Assembly (NCBI RefSeq): GCF_000565075.1
Contig: NZ_JDFG01000046.1
Coordinates: 1-54,262, forward strand
Length of the DNA stretch: 54,262 nt
Origin: Atopobium sp. BS2
GTDB lineage: Bacteria > Actinomycetota > Coriobacteriia > Coriobacteriales > Atopobiaceae
Direction of reading: 5' to 3'
The position numbers and the translations under genes are program-made. Under the pieces are notes generated by a model. The model made no database searches and had not been told where the DNA came from. It saw only the letters and a list, made by a program, of their open reading frames with translations. Numbering within the stretch: the stretch's first letter is position 1; every line of letters begins with the position of its first letter. Positions 17,641 through 27,303 of the stretch are shown here, one piece after another.

Positions 17641-17780
17641 TGACACCCTCGCACGAGCGGAGAGAAGCGATTATGCGTATTTTTAAGGTCAAGTGTTATC
17701 TGACCTTGCGCTTGAAGCCAGAAATGAGCGGATGGCACTAACTGCGCACTAATCGGAAGCCCCCAATCGCGGAGGTCGAT

Positions 17781-18854
17781 TTGAACAAATATATGCGTCA
17801 CAGACGCTTACCTTCATGCTCTACCCTTATGACAGCACTCCTTGCAGCAGTGCTTGTTGTTAATACCTTTTTGTTTGGCGTCTCAAGAGCTCAGGCAGAG
17901 ACTCTTGAAGAGCTCCAGGCCAAGGTAGAGCAGACCAATTCTGATTACGATGCCGCCAATCAGCGTGTGGCCGAACTGCAAAAACAGATTGCAGATAATG
18001 AGGCGCGTATTGCAGAGATTGAACAGCAACTCCCAGAGCAGCGCCTAAAAGCTGCAGAGTCTATTAGAGCAATGTATCGCATGCAGCAGGGCTCTATGGG
18101 AATTATTGATCTGCTTTTATCGGCAGATAACTTTAATGATTTGATTGCTGTTATTCAGTATCTTGAGATTATCCAGAACAAAAATTCAGATGCTATCAAC
18201 CACCTGGTTGATCTTAGCAAAGAGCTTTCTGAGACCCAGTCATCTTTAAATGCACAGATGGCAGAAGCAGAGGAGCAGAAGAAGGCTGCTGAGGATGCTA
18301 TGAATGCAGCAATTGCAACAAGAGAGCAACTGCAGGCAGAACAGGCTCAACAGGCAGCAGCAGAAGCAGCAGCCGCAGAAGAAGCTCTAAAAGAAGCTTC
18401 TACTGAGACCACCTTTACCAACGCTTCTGGTAATACCACTGAAGTCACCACCCCATCAACTCCTTCAGCTCAAAATGTTGATTGGTCAAGCGATAAGACC
18501 AACTTTGTAAGCAGCTGGGGCGCTCGAATTGACGCCTATCTTGCTGGCTCCCCTCTTGCTGGCTACGGCTCAACCTTTGCCGAGGCTGCATGGGCCTACG
18601 GCGTTGATCCGCGTTTATCGCCTGCTATTTCTGCAGTTGAGAGTACAAAGGGTAGGTATAACTTCCTCCCCTACAACGCATGGGGCTGGGGCTCTTCAAG
18701 CTGGGGTAGCTGGGAAGAGGCTATCTGGGATCACACAGCTGGTCTTGCTGCTGGTTACGGCGGAAGGCTTTCTGTTTCTGGAGCTGCAAAGTACAACCCA
18801 GCAAATCCAAACGGCTGGTACTCGGCAGTTCTCACGCAGATGGAACTCATCTAA
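17781..18854 (+). CDS. Secreted coiled-coil protein with C-terminal lysozyme-like domain (CwlO/PcsB-like architecture)
   Basis: A 357-aa exported protein. The signal peptide is residues 1-39 with AQA-E cleavage. Residues about 40-210 are a long coiled coil rich in Glu/Ala/Gln, as in the N-terminal domain of CwlO/PcsB-type wall hydrolases that are activated by FtsEX. An Ala-rich then Thr/Ser linker (to about 235) leads to a C-terminal domain (VDPRLSPAISAVESTKGRYNF, then NAWGWGSSSWGSWEEAI) resembling glucosaminidase or transglycosylase-like domains; the Glu in AVES is a plausible catalytic acid. The start is TTG 17781: GGAGGT stands 4 nt upstream, while the next in-frame ATG (17793) is too far from it. 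Enzymatic activity is inferred. Confidence 0.82.
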   Translation: MNKYMRHRRLPSCSTLMTALLAAVLVVNTFLFGVSRAQAETLEELQAKVEQTNSDYDAANQRVAELQKQIADNEARIAEIEQQLPEQRLKAAESIRAMYRMQQGSMGIIDLLLSADNFNDLIAVIQYLEIIQNKNSDAINHLVDLSKELSETQSSLNAQMAEAEEQKKAAEDAMNAAIATREQLQAEQAQQAAAEAAAAEEALKEASTETTFTNASGNTTEVTTPSTPSAQNVDWSSDKTNFVSSWGARIDAYLAGSPLAGYGSTFAEAAWAYGVDPRLSPAISAVESTKGRYNFLPYNAWGWGSSSWGSWEEAIWDHTAGLAAGYGGRLSVSGAAKYNPANPNGWYSAVLTQMELI

Positions 18855-18886
18855 GCCTCTGGCCACACAACCTTTAGAGAACGTTA

Positions 18887-18918
18887 AAACCCCGCAGCTT
18901 GCCTGCGGGGTTTTTGTT
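18887..18918. terminator. Intrinsic terminator between the cell-wall protein and the EamA gene
   Basis: AAACCCCGCAG and CTGCGGGGTTT arms, 5-nt loop and following T-run. It serves the plus-strand gene ending at 18854 and may also serve the minus-strand gene ending at 18930. Confidence 0.92.
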
Positions 18919-18929
18919 GTTGGGCACGG

Positions 18930-19925
18930 TTAGGCGGTGAGCACGACCATCGCTAGGATGAGGGCAAAGCCGATGAGGTCGGCAACGCTAAAGGTAGTTC
19001 CAAGAACCAGTGCGGTGGTGATGGTTGCCATAACGGGCTCGATAGTACCCAGCAGGACCGCTCTAAGTGAGCCTGCGTCCTTAACGCCCTGCAGGTAGAG
19101 ACCGTACGCCAAGAAGGTTCCCACCAGCACACCAATAACTACCAGCAAAACACCAAAGGCATCCAGCTGAGGCATATGGTTCCAGGGCTGATAGAACACG
19201 GCAATCAGCGTGCCTGAGAACAGAAAAGCTAGGCCGTTAACGGTAAAGCTTCCCCACTTTTCCATCAGAGGCTTTGGCAAAATCGAAAGAGCTGCCTGAG
19301 CAAACGCGCACATAACGCCCCAGAAAATACCTGCTGTTGGCAGGCTAAGCGTGCCTGGATTTCCTCCTGTTACCAAGAGATAGGTGCCAATGAGCGCCAA
19401 AACAATACCAAGAATCTCTCGACGACGAGGCCAGCGCTTGCCAACCACACAGACAAAGGCTAAAACGCCCAGCATGCCCAACGACTGCATGATTGTTGCA
19501 GTTCCAGAATTAGTAGCATTAACTGCATAAATATAAGCAACTTGCGAGAAAAGAATGGCAAACAAGCTAACCACAAATATTTTTGCCAGCTCTTTTGGCT
19601 TCCTGATGACAGTTGTGAGATTTTTTCTATCAAACGCAAAAGCAGTTCCTAAGAATAACCAGCAGGCACAAAGCTCACGAATATCAATCAACCACATCGG
19701 ATCAACGTGATAGGTATCAAGCAGGTATTTTGCAGCGGTTCCAAATGCGCCCCAGGAAGCTCCACCAATCAAGACAAAGAGCATTCCTCGATAGATTTTC
19801 TTCTTGTTATCAGGGGTTATTTCAGCATCATCGCTGCCAAGTGCTTCCTCTTCTGCAGAAGCCTCTAAAGCGTCTGCAGCCTTAGAAGACTCCACATCGC
19901 TCTCATGAGAAATGAAATCATTCAT
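18930..19925 (-). CDS. EamA/DMT family transporter
   Basis: A 331-aa inner-membrane exporter of the drug/metabolite transporter superfamily. After a hydrophilic acidic N-terminus of about 45 residues, ten hydrophobic helices form two EamA repeats (repeat 1 starts LFVLIGGASWGAFGTAAKYLLD and includes AVNATNSGTATIMQSLGML; repeat 2 starts TAGIFWGVMCAFAQAAL and ends near LRAVLLGTIEPVMATITTALVLG). The substrate is unknown; amino acids and purines are common for the family. ATG 19925 has only a weak ribosome site. Confidence 0.88.
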   Translation of the reverse strand: MNDFISHESDVESSKAADALEASAEEEALGSDDAEITPDNKKKIYRGMLFVLIGGASWGAFGTAAKYLLDTYHVDPMWLIDIRELCACWLFLGTAFAFDRKNLTTVIRKPKELAKIFVVSLFAILFSQVAYIYAVNATNSGTATIMQSLGMLGVLAFVCVVGKRWPRRREILGIVLALIGTYLLVTGGNPGTLSLPTAGIFWGVMCAFAQAALSILPKPLMEKWGSFTVNGLAFLFSGTLIAVFYQPWNHMPQLDAFGVLLVVIGVLVGTFLAYGLYLQGVKDAGSLRAVLLGTIEPVMATITTALVLGTTFSVADLIGFALILAMVVLTA

Positions 19926-19962
19926 CTGGGTATAAATCTTTCATTACAAAATACGGATACAA

Positions 19963-19991
19963 GTGTCACTTTTCCCCTGACGCGGTAGTAT
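19963..19991 (+). promoter_or_regulatory. Possible promoter of the M16C peptidase gene
   Basis: GTGTCA (19963-19968), a 17-bp spacer and TAGTAT (19986-19991). The match is moderate. It would give a leader of about 120 nt if translation starts at 20118. Confidence 0.35.
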
Positions 19992-20117
19992 CACAATAAC
20001 AAAAATCCACCTTACCCCGCTTTGTGTGGAGTCTCAAGTCTCCAAACGGTTCAAATGGGCAAGATGGTTCAAAACGGCATTGATGCTCACGTAAGTTTTC
20101 GTATAGATTGGCAGCTT

Positions 20118-23075
20118 ATGACATCCAAGTATTCGCAGATGGACAGCGCGTTTTCTGTTGGTACGCTTCATGCAGAAGACAAGAGCTTTGAGGTAATCTC
20201 AGCTGAGTGGGTTAACGAGATTTCTGGCTACGCCTACATCTTTAAGCATGTTCCTACAGGTGCTCGCCTTATGTGGTTTGCCTGCGACGATGATAATCGC
20301 TCGTTTGCCATTGCTTTTAAGACGCCCCCTGTAGACCACACAGGCGTCTTCCACATCTTGGAGCACTCTGTTCTCTGTGGATCCGATTCCTATCCTGTCA
20401 AGGAGCCTTTTGTTAACCTGCTCAAGACCTCTATGCAGACGTTCCTGAACGCAATGACTTACCCTGACAAAACGGTTTACCCTGTGGCCAGCACCAATGT
20501 GGCTGACTTGGAAAACTTGATGAGCGTGTACCTGGACGCCGTTCTGCATCCTGCAATCTATAAGCGCAAGCGCATCTTTGAGCAGGAAGGCTGGCACCTA
20601 GAAGCTGACGAGCAGGGCAATCTGAGCTACAACGGCGTTGTCTTCAACGAGATGAAGGGCGCCCTCTCTGACCCTGATCGCGTGCTCTACGATTCTGTGA
20701 GCGAGGCTCTCTTCCCTGACACCGCCTACGACAAAGAATCCGGTGGTAAGCCTCGTGCAATCCCCGAGCTCACCTACGAGAACTTCCTGGACACCCACGC
20801 TCGCCACTACGACCTCTCTAACAGCTACACCTTCCTCTACGGCGACCTTGACTGTGAGCGTGAGCTCTCCTTCATTGCCCAGAGATTTGCAGCTGCCGAG
20901 AAACGCGATGCAGGTGCCCCTAATCCGCTTAACCTACAGGCACCCGTGTTGCCCGAGCCTGCTCAGGTCCGCATGAACACCACAGCTGACAACTCCAGCG
21001 TTGGCCTGGGCTACGTGCTTGGAACACCTGACCAGCGCAATAAGATGATGGCAGCAGATATCTTGTTTGACACCCTCATGGGCTCCAATGAATCCCCGCT
21101 TAAGCGTGCAATTCTTGACGCAGAGCTTGGCGATGACTTTAGCTACTATCTCTCCGACGACCTTGCCCAACCTATGCTCTTCTTGCAGCTCAAAGGCCTT
21201 AAGGAGGGCGCAGCTCAGAAGTTCCGTGAGCTGGTAGAAACCACCTGCCAGAAAATTGCCGCTGAAGGCATTGATCCAAAGAAGCTCAATGCTTCCATTG
21301 CGCTTGCAGAGTTTAACCTGCGCGAGAATGATCAGCCGTACTCAAACGGTATTGAGTACACGCTGCGTTCGCTTTCAAGCTGGCTCTATGACGACGCACG
21401 TCCTCTGGACTACATCCGTTACGAGGACGCCATTGCCTACGTCAAAGAACTTGCAGCTCAAAAGGGCTTTGAGAAGTTGCTGCTGGAGCTCATCTGCAAC
21501 AGCAAGCACGCAGCTCAAGTTGAGCTTGTCCCCACAGATGAGGGAGAGGCTCAAGAAGAAGCTGCTGAGCTGGCACAACTTCACTCCACGCTCACTGATG
21601 AGGATGTCGAGAAGATCCGTGCAGAAGTTGAAGCACTGCGTCTGGAGCAAGAAACACCTGACGCTCCAGAAGACTTAGCCAAGCTGCCGTCCCTCTCGCT
21701 CAGTGATATCGGTGCAGGTAGAGAGCGTCCTGCTGGCTTTGAGGTTGAAGCTCCCCTACCGTGCATTGCGCACGAGCTGGATACTCACGGCATCGACTAC
21801 GTCTACCATTACTTTGATTTGACCAGCGCGGTTACCTTTGAAGAGCTGCCTCTTGTGGGCATTCTTGCTGAGGCGCTGGGAAAGCTTGATACGGCTACAC
21901 ATACCGCATCCGAGCTTGATATTCTTATTGAGAGCAACCTTGGTCACCTCTCGTTCTTCACGGATATCTACGACCACGACACCCTTGACCAGGCATATCC
22001 TGCCTTCATTGTTGCTGCAAGCGCCCTTGCCGAGAAAACCCAGGGGCTTGCAAGCATTCCTTCTGAGGTCTGGTCCAGCACATGCTTTGACGACTTGGGC
22101 CGCCTCAAGAACATCTTGATTCAGCGACGCATTGCGCAGGAACAGTACTTTGTTGGCGCGGGTCATACCGCTGCACAGAATAAGGCTTTAACCTCCTATT
22201 CTGCTGCTAGCCGCGTAAACGATGCGCTGGCAGGTGTTGGCTTCTACGAGTACCTAAAGAACCTGCTTGCCAACTGGGATGAGCGCGCTCCTCAGCTTGC
22301 AAAAGACCTGGATGCACTTACTTGTAAGATTTTCCGTGCAGACAACGTTACGGTCAGCTTTACCGGCTCCACCCAGAGCCGCGAGGCATTCTGGCAGACA
22401 GCAGGAGTCCTTGGCCTCAAGAAGGGCAACACATCACAATCAGATAACGTAACGCCAACGCTTATTGTTCCTGAGGGCAAGCTGCAGCGCGTGGCCTACC
22501 TCATTCCATCAAACGTTTCCTACGTTGGTCTCTCCTATCCAAACGTTGCCCACGCAACCAATGAACAGCAGGGTAACTGGCTAATTGCCACCAGAGTTCT
22601 TGGTCTTGATTACCTGTGGAACGAGGTTCGCGTCAAGGGCGGAGCTTATGGCGTTATGTTTAGAAACTCCATCGCTGGCCTGCAGAGCTTTGTCTCCTAC
22701 CGAGATCCTGCGCTTGATGCAACCCTTGACCGCTATGTTGGCGCAGGTAGCTGGCTCTCTGAGTGGACTCCAGACGCTGACGAGTTTGAAGGCTACGTAG
22801 TTGCCTCTGTTGCAGGTGTTGACGCTCCTGTTCCCGCTCGCATGCTTGCTCGCAGGCAGGACATTGAGTACTTCAACCACCGTGACCCAGAGCGTTTGCT
22901 TAAACTTCGCGAGAAAATCCTTCACGCCCAGGTTGAAGACATTAAAGCACTGGGAAGCACTATGCCTCAAAGCTATGATGACCTCTCGGTTGTTGTCTTT
23001 GGCGCAAAGGATGCCGTTGAAACCTCCAAGCTTGGTCTTGAGGTTGTCGACCTCTTTGGCGGCCAGGAAAACTAG
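20118..23075 (+). CDS. M16C (presequence protease/insulinase-like) zinc metallopeptidase
   Basis: A large single-chain peptidase of about 985 aa. The inverted zinc motif HILEH (HxxEH) is in TGVFHILEHSVLCGS, and the distal zinc-ligand Glu is probably in YNGVVFNEMKGAL about 75 residues on. The PreP-type block FVNLLKTSMQTFLNAMTYPDKTVYPVAST follows. The second half carries the arch-forming inactive domain and the Arg/Tyr region VKGGAYGVMF. Such enzymes degrade peptides in a closed chamber and this one has no signal peptide. The start is uncertain: an open frame reaches back to TTG 20022, but no ribosome site is visible for any candidate, and ATG 20118 (or 20139) best matches where the fold begins. 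Confidence 0.9.
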   Translation: MTSKYSQMDSAFSVGTLHAEDKSFEVISAEWVNEISGYAYIFKHVPTGARLMWFACDDDNRSFAIAFKTPPVDHTGVFHILEHSVLCGSDSYPVKEPFVNLLKTSMQTFLNAMTYPDKTVYPVASTNVADLENLMSVYLDAVLHPAIYKRKRIFEQEGWHLEADEQGNLSYNGVVFNEMKGALSDPDRVLYDSVSEALFPDTAYDKESGGKPRAIPELTYENFLDTHARHYDLSNSYTFLYGDLDCERELSFIAQRFAAAEKRDAGAPNPLNLQAPVLPEPAQVRMNTTADNSSVGLGYVLGTPDQRNKMMAADILFDTLMGSNESPLKRAILDAELGDDFSYYLSDDLAQPMLFLQLKGLKEGAAQKFRELVETTCQKIAAEGIDPKKLNASIALAEFNLRENDQPYSNGIEYTLRSLSSWLYDDARPLDYIRYEDAIAYVKELAAQKGFEKLLLELICNSKHAAQVELVPTDEGEAQEEAAELAQLHSTLTDEDVEKIRAEVEALRLEQETPDAPEDLAKLPSLSLSDIGAGRERPAGFEVEAPLPCIAHELDTHGIDYVYHYFDLTSAVTFEELPLVGILAEALGKLDTATHTASELDILIESNLGHLSFFTDIYDHDTLDQAYPAFIVAASALAEKTQGLASIPSEVWSSTCFDDLGRLKNILIQRRIAQEQYFVGAGHTAAQNKALTSYSAASRVNDALAGVGFYEYLKNLLANWDERAPQLAKDLDALTCKIFRADNVTVSFTGSTQSREAFWQTAGVLGLKKGNTSQSDNVTPTLIVPEGKLQRVAYLIPSNVSYVGLSYPNVAHATNEQQGNWLIATRVLGLDYLWNEVRVKGGAYGVMFRNSIAGLQSFVSYRDPALDATLDRYVGAGSWLSEWTPDADEFEGYVVASVAGVDAPVPARMLARRQDIEYFNHRDPERLLKLREKILHAQVEDIKALGSTMPQSYDDLSVVVFGAKDAVETSKLGLEVVDLFGGQEN

Positions 23076-23098
23076 GCCTGGTAGCTGCAATAGCAACG

Positions 23099-23137
23099 CA
23101 AAAACCCTGTCATGTGCACGCATGACAGGGTTTTTCT
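23099..23137. terminator. Intrinsic terminator between the peptidase and the ABC exporter
   Basis: AAAACCCTGTCATG, a 6-nt loop and the exact complement, followed by T-run. The A/T-runs on both sides suit both convergent genes. Confidence 0.92.
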
Positions 23138-23197
23138 AGTAAGGTAAAACGTACCGCTCGACGACCTTCTCGCCAGATGACGCGTTTAGGCAGTAGG

Positions 23198-26100
23198 CTA
23201 CTCGCTTCTCAGTGCCTGAACTGGGTCTGATTTAGCCGCCCTACCTGCAGGAATAAGACCTGCAAGAAGTGTTAGAACAACGCTAATCAGAATCAAAATG
23301 AGCGCACCATTCAGCGGCAAGACCACCAGGTTGTCCACGTTAAACATGGCTTTGACCACAGCATTTGCGGGCAAAATGAGTAGCTGCGTAATGCCAATAC
23401 CCATAACACCAGAAATAAGACCTTCGATAAACGTCTCCGCGTTGAATACGTTGGCAATGTCTCGCCTGGAAGCACCAATGGAGCGCAGAATACCAATTTC
23501 CTTTTTACGCTCAAGGACCGAGATGAACGTAATGATGCCAATCATGATGCTAGAAACAACAAGCGAGATAGATACAAATGCAATCAGCATGGCCGAGATC
23601 ATATCAACAATCAGCGTAACAGAGCTCATCAGCGCGCCGACAATGTCGGTATAGGTAATTACCTTAGACTCTTCGCCAGCAGCCTTTGCGTCGGCGTTGT
23701 ACGTATTAAGAATTTCAACAATCTTTTCTTTACTTGCAAAGTCTTTCGGATAAATGTTGATTGACGTGGGCTTATTAAGGTCCGCATATCCCATCTTAGA
23801 AAGATTTGACTCATACGTTGCTGGCGTTGCCCTTAACATTGAGGCGGCAATAGCTGCTAGCTGCGATGGGTCAGCATTGAGCTTAAAGGCACTTGCGAGC
23901 GTTGCTTGATCTATGTGCATAGCATTGGACATATTTGCCGCGACGCCCTGCATAGCTGTATTGAGAGCGCCTGCAATCTGATTTTGCATCCTGGAAGCAA
24001 CCTGCGTCATCACGCTGGTTAACGCAGACTGCACGTAAGCACTCATAGCACGCGTAATAGCTGCAGAAAGAGCACTTGCAATCTGTGATTGATAAGCACT
24101 CATAAGCCTCTGAGAAACCTCAGCCTGGACGCTTGGAAGATCTGGATTGGTTCCCAGCTTATTTGCCAGAGCACTAACCAGCTGTTGCTGCAGGTCATCG
24201 GTATCAACCGCAGAAGAAACGGTTGTCAAAATCTGCGTGCGCACCTGATCTGTTGCTAGGTAGTCTGCCATGGTCTTGCCGGGGTTAGCCGCACTCCAAG
24301 AGTTCCATCCCAGAGCAATATTGCCCATGAGCGAAGAAATAGCAGCTTGTCCTCCTGGTTTGAAATTAACGGTAATGCCAGAAAGAATCTGCTGAATGTC
24401 TGACGCAGAGAGCTCTGGGAAAGCCGTCGCCAGCGCAGCTGGATCAAGCGAAGACGTAACGGAAGACAGTACATTGCTGTCAGACAGATTAAGCTGTGAC
24501 GGATCAAAAGCTGGTAGCTGCACGTCAGAAAGGTCAAGCGAGGACATATCCAGCCCAGATAGATTAATTGACGAGAAGTTCAGTGCCTGCGAATTAAAGT
24601 TGAACGCTGAAGACAACACATTAGGATCAACAGAAATGAGAGAGCCGATAGAAAGTCCCTCAGAAGTTTGACCGTTCTTCTCGTCCTCAAAGGTTTTACC
24701 CGTGAAAACGTCAACGTCCGAACGATTCATCTGGTCCTGAACAATAGGAGATGCCTCTGCATCAGAAATCATCTTCTGAGTCAGTTGTGGCGTGTAGTAA
24801 ATGCCCTCAGAAAGCGCTCCTGTGGTAGTTGGGTCTTTTGCCTGAACAACACCAACAATATGCAGGTCGGGTGCGTTAGCAATGAGGTCATTCATGTATG
24901 ACTGATCATCGGATTTGTCTGTCCAGACACCAAGATTTCCGTCCCATACATAGCGCTGATAAGGCATAACCAGCTTAAAGGTTGGAGACATCAGCTGGTC
25001 GTAGGTGTATGTATTATGAGACTCTTCGATAGTGCCAGATTCTCCACTTGCAATTTTATCAACGGTAGAGCGCAGGCCAGCGTAATCACGCAGGCCAAGC
25101 GTGTACTCCAAAAAGTCATCCATGGTGCCGTTTGGACGCAGTACCAGAACAGCCTCATTCCAAGCAGTGGGCCATCTACCAGCACGAACCGTATAGCGGT
25201 CCTCGTAAATGGAAGGATTTCCCGGAAGCTCACTAAACAGCGTGGTACTTGCAAATGAAGCAAGCGGACTATATGATGGAATCTTAGGCGACACCTTAGA
25301 GAAGGTAACATCTGGCTGCACCTGAACAGGATCAGAAGAGCCAGAGTCCGCGCCTGCTGGCAGGTAGATGAAAGGACTTACGGAATAGCCATAGGTAATA
25401 GCACTGGCATACGTGTTAATGCCGCCGCCATTATTGTCGAGAAACGCCTTCAAGCTGGTCAGATCATTGGATCCGATACTCTCTGCCTCCATCCCCAACC
25501 TATTATTGGTAGGAATAGCACCTTCAGCGGGCTGGTTTTCTAGCTTTGCGGCTTCTGCGTTTTTCTGATTCTGCGTCATCTCACTTTGTGCATCTTGCGT
25601 TTGAGAATCAGCCGAGTCAGAACTGCTACCACTTCCAGAAATAAAGGAAGAAATATTAACGGACTGTTCAGAGATGGTGAGTGGATACATTGAAAGCGTA
25701 TCCTCCTCAACCTTTTTGATGTAACCGTTTGCGCCATTTGCCAGTGCCAGAATTGCCGCAATACCAATAATGCCAATAGAACCCGCAAACGCCGTCATAA
25801 GCGTGCGGCCCTTTTTGGTCATGAGATTATTAAACGAGAGACCCAGTGCAGTCAAAAGCGACATAGAGGTCTTGCGAGAAGGCTTGGCTTCTCGACGAGA
25901 AACGCTTGCAACATCAAATGGATCTGAATCTGCAGTTACCTGGCCATCTGCCAATTCAACAATACGCGTTGCATACTGATGAGCCAGCTCAGGATTATGC
26001 GTAACCATAATGACCAAACGGTCCTTAGCCACCTCTTTGAGCAAATCCATAACTTGCACAGAGGTTGAAGAGTCAAGTGCTCCTGTTGGCTCATCTGCCA

Positions 26101-26590
26101 GCAAAATCTCTGGATCATTTACCAGCGCACGAGCAATAGCCACGCGCTGCATCTGTCCGCCAGAAAGCTGATTTGGACGCTTGTTTGCGTGTGCTTTAAG
26201 GCCAACCTTATCAAGGGCTTCAAGCGCACGTTCATGACGTTCTGTCTTGGAGACACCAGAAAGCGTCAACGCAAGCTCAACGTTACTTACCACGCTTTGA
26301 TGAGGAATAAGGTTATAGGCCTGGAATACAAAACCAATACGATTGTTTCTGTACGTATCCCAGTCTCGCTCTTTGAACTTCTTGGTAGAAATACCATCTA
26401 CCAGCAAGTCTCCTGAGTCAAAGCGATCAAGACCACCAATGACATTGAGCATAGTAGTCTTACCCGAGCCCGAAGGACCAAGGATTGCTACAAACTCGTT
26501 ATCCCTAAACGCAACGGAAATATGGTCCATTGCGGTTTGTTCAAATCCACCAGTGTTGTAACGCTTTGAAATACCTTTAAGCTCAAGCAC
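23198..26590 (-). CDS. Fused ABC transporter: MacB/LolD-type ATPase plus FtsX-like permease with large extracytoplasmic region
   Basis: A 1130-aa protein. Residues 1-220 are an ABC ATPase (Walker A GPSGSGKTT, signature LSGGQMQRVAIARAL, Walker B LLADEPTGALDSS). A membrane helix follows at about 270-290, then a roughly 690-residue extracytoplasmic region, and three C-terminal helices with the FtsX motif (ERKKEIGILRSIGASRRDI). The external part contains a Leu/Ser/Asp-rich run (about 680-720, INLSGLDMSSLDLSD) and an Ala/Gln-rich predicted helical stretch (about 840-920). This mechanotransmitter-type exporter acts on lipoproteins, peptides or envelope factors; the substrate is unknown. The start is GTG 26590 with a weak AGAAG site. 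The small membrane protein gene upstream is probably co-transcribed. Confidence 0.88.
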   Translation of the reverse strand: MLELKGISKRYNTGGFEQTAMDHISVAFRDNEFVAILGPSGSGKTTMLNVIGGLDRFDSGDLLVDGISTKKFKERDWDTYRNNRIGFVFQAYNLIPHQSVVSNVELALTLSGVSKTERHERALEALDKVGLKAHANKRPNQLSGGQMQRVAIARALVNDPEILLADEPTGALDSSTSVQVMDLLKEVAKDRLVIMVTHNPELAHQYATRIVELADGQVTADSDPFDVASVSRREAKPSRKTSMSLLTALGLSFNNLMTKKGRTLMTAFAGSIGIIGIAAILALANGANGYIKKVEEDTLSMYPLTISEQSVNISSFISGSGSSSDSADSQTQDAQSEMTQNQKNAEAAKLENQPAEGAIPTNNRLGMEAESIGSNDLTSLKAFLDNNGGGINTYASAITYGYSVSPFIYLPAGADSGSSDPVQVQPDVTFSKVSPKIPSYSPLASFASTTLFSELPGNPSIYEDRYTVRAGRWPTAWNEAVLVLRPNGTMDDFLEYTLGLRDYAGLRSTVDKIASGESGTIEESHNTYTYDQLMSPTFKLVMPYQRYVWDGNLGVWTDKSDDQSYMNDLIANAPDLHIVGVVQAKDPTTTGALSEGIYYTPQLTQKMISDAEASPIVQDQMNRSDVDVFTGKTFEDEKNGQTSEGLSIGSLISVDPNVLSSAFNFNSQALNFSSINLSGLDMSSLDLSDVQLPAFDPSQLNLSDSNVLSSVTSSLDPAALATAFPELSASDIQQILSGITVNFKPGGQAAISSLMGNIALGWNSWSAANPGKTMADYLATDQVRTQILTTVSSAVDTDDLQQQLVSALANKLGTNPDLPSVQAEVSQRLMSAYQSQIASALSAAITRAMSAYVQSALTSVMTQVASRMQNQIAGALNTAMQGVAANMSNAMHIDQATLASAFKLNADPSQLAAIAASMLRATPATYESNLSKMGYADLNKPTSINIYPKDFASKEKIVEILNTYNADAKAAGEESKVITYTDIVGALMSSVTLIVDMISAMLIAFVSISLVVSSIMIGIITFISVLERKKEIGILRSIGASRRDIANVFNAETFIEGLISGVMGIGITQLLILPANAVVKAMFNVDNLVVLPLNGALILILISVVLTLLAGLIPAGRAAKSDPVQALRSE

Positions 26591-26637
26591 AAGTTACTTC
26601 TTTCTTGTTGGGCTGTATGGGGCGCGGAACTGTACCG

Positions 26638-27159
26638 TTAGTTGATTGCATCTCCGTCAGCTGCATCGGTGTCAGCTACACCGATCTTCTCGCCAGCGGC
26701 TGTCTGAGCTTCCGTATCTTCTGCAAATGGATCAGCAGTGACGTCCTCAATAACCTTCTGCTGAGCCCAGCTCAAGCCGTAGAGCAGGCCAAAGAGCACC
26801 CAGAACCATGGCGCGTAGAGCATGACAACCATCAAGAGGGCAAAAAGTCCTCGGAGAAGAGTCCAAGGAAGCACCACAATCAGGAAGAAAAAGAATGGCA
26901 GTACAAAGAGGATTGCTGCAAGCGTGCGAAGTACAACTGCCACTGTCTTAGTCAACGAGAAACCCGTATTGCGTGCAATAAACAGACCTACCAGGCCAGC
27001 AATGCCAAAATACAGCATGATTGGCGCAACAAAATAGGAATAGAACAGCGGTGTAGAAGGGTCTTGAGGCAGCGTTTGCCTAAGAACCATCAAAACAATT
27101 CCCAAAACCGTTAAAACGCCAAGAAATGATGCGTTTCCAATAAAAGTCTTTTTCGTCAT
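26638..27159 (-). CDS. Small membrane protein of unknown function upstream of the ABC exporter
   Basis: A 173-aa protein not recognised as a known family. Four hydrophobic segments are visible (about residues 12-27, 42-62, 75-97 and 102-130), the last two separated by a short Pro/Arg loop, then a C-terminal acidic tail of about 40 residues (DVTADPFAEDTEAQTAAGEKIGV). AAAGGAG precedes ATG 27159. It ends 47 bp before the ABC exporter start with no terminator between them, so an accessory role in that exporter is possible. Confidence 0.75.
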   Translation of the reverse strand: MTKKTFIGNASFLGVLTVLGIVLMVLRQTLPQDPSTPLFYSYFVAPIMLYFGIAGLVGLFIARNTGFSLTKTVAVVLRTLAAILFVLPFFFFLIVVLPWTLLRGLFALLMVVMLYAPWFWVLFGLLYGLSWAQQKVIEDVTADPFAEDTEAQTAAGEKIGVADTDAADGDAIN

Positions 27160-27303
27160 AGTTAACTCCTTTGATAAGGGGTATTAAGTATAGTGTAACT
27201 AGTACCTTGTTCCCGACCTTGTCTATTTCATACGCGAGATGCCGCTAAAACCACTGCTCTCCATATGTTTCAGGGTCAAACGTTTGAATTAAAGGAGTTT
27301 TTC

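Noticed and set aside
17647-17780. c-di-AMP (ydaO) or other known riboswitch in the leader of the CwlO-like gene
   Set aside because: The conserved blocks of that class are not visible; only a simple hairpin is.
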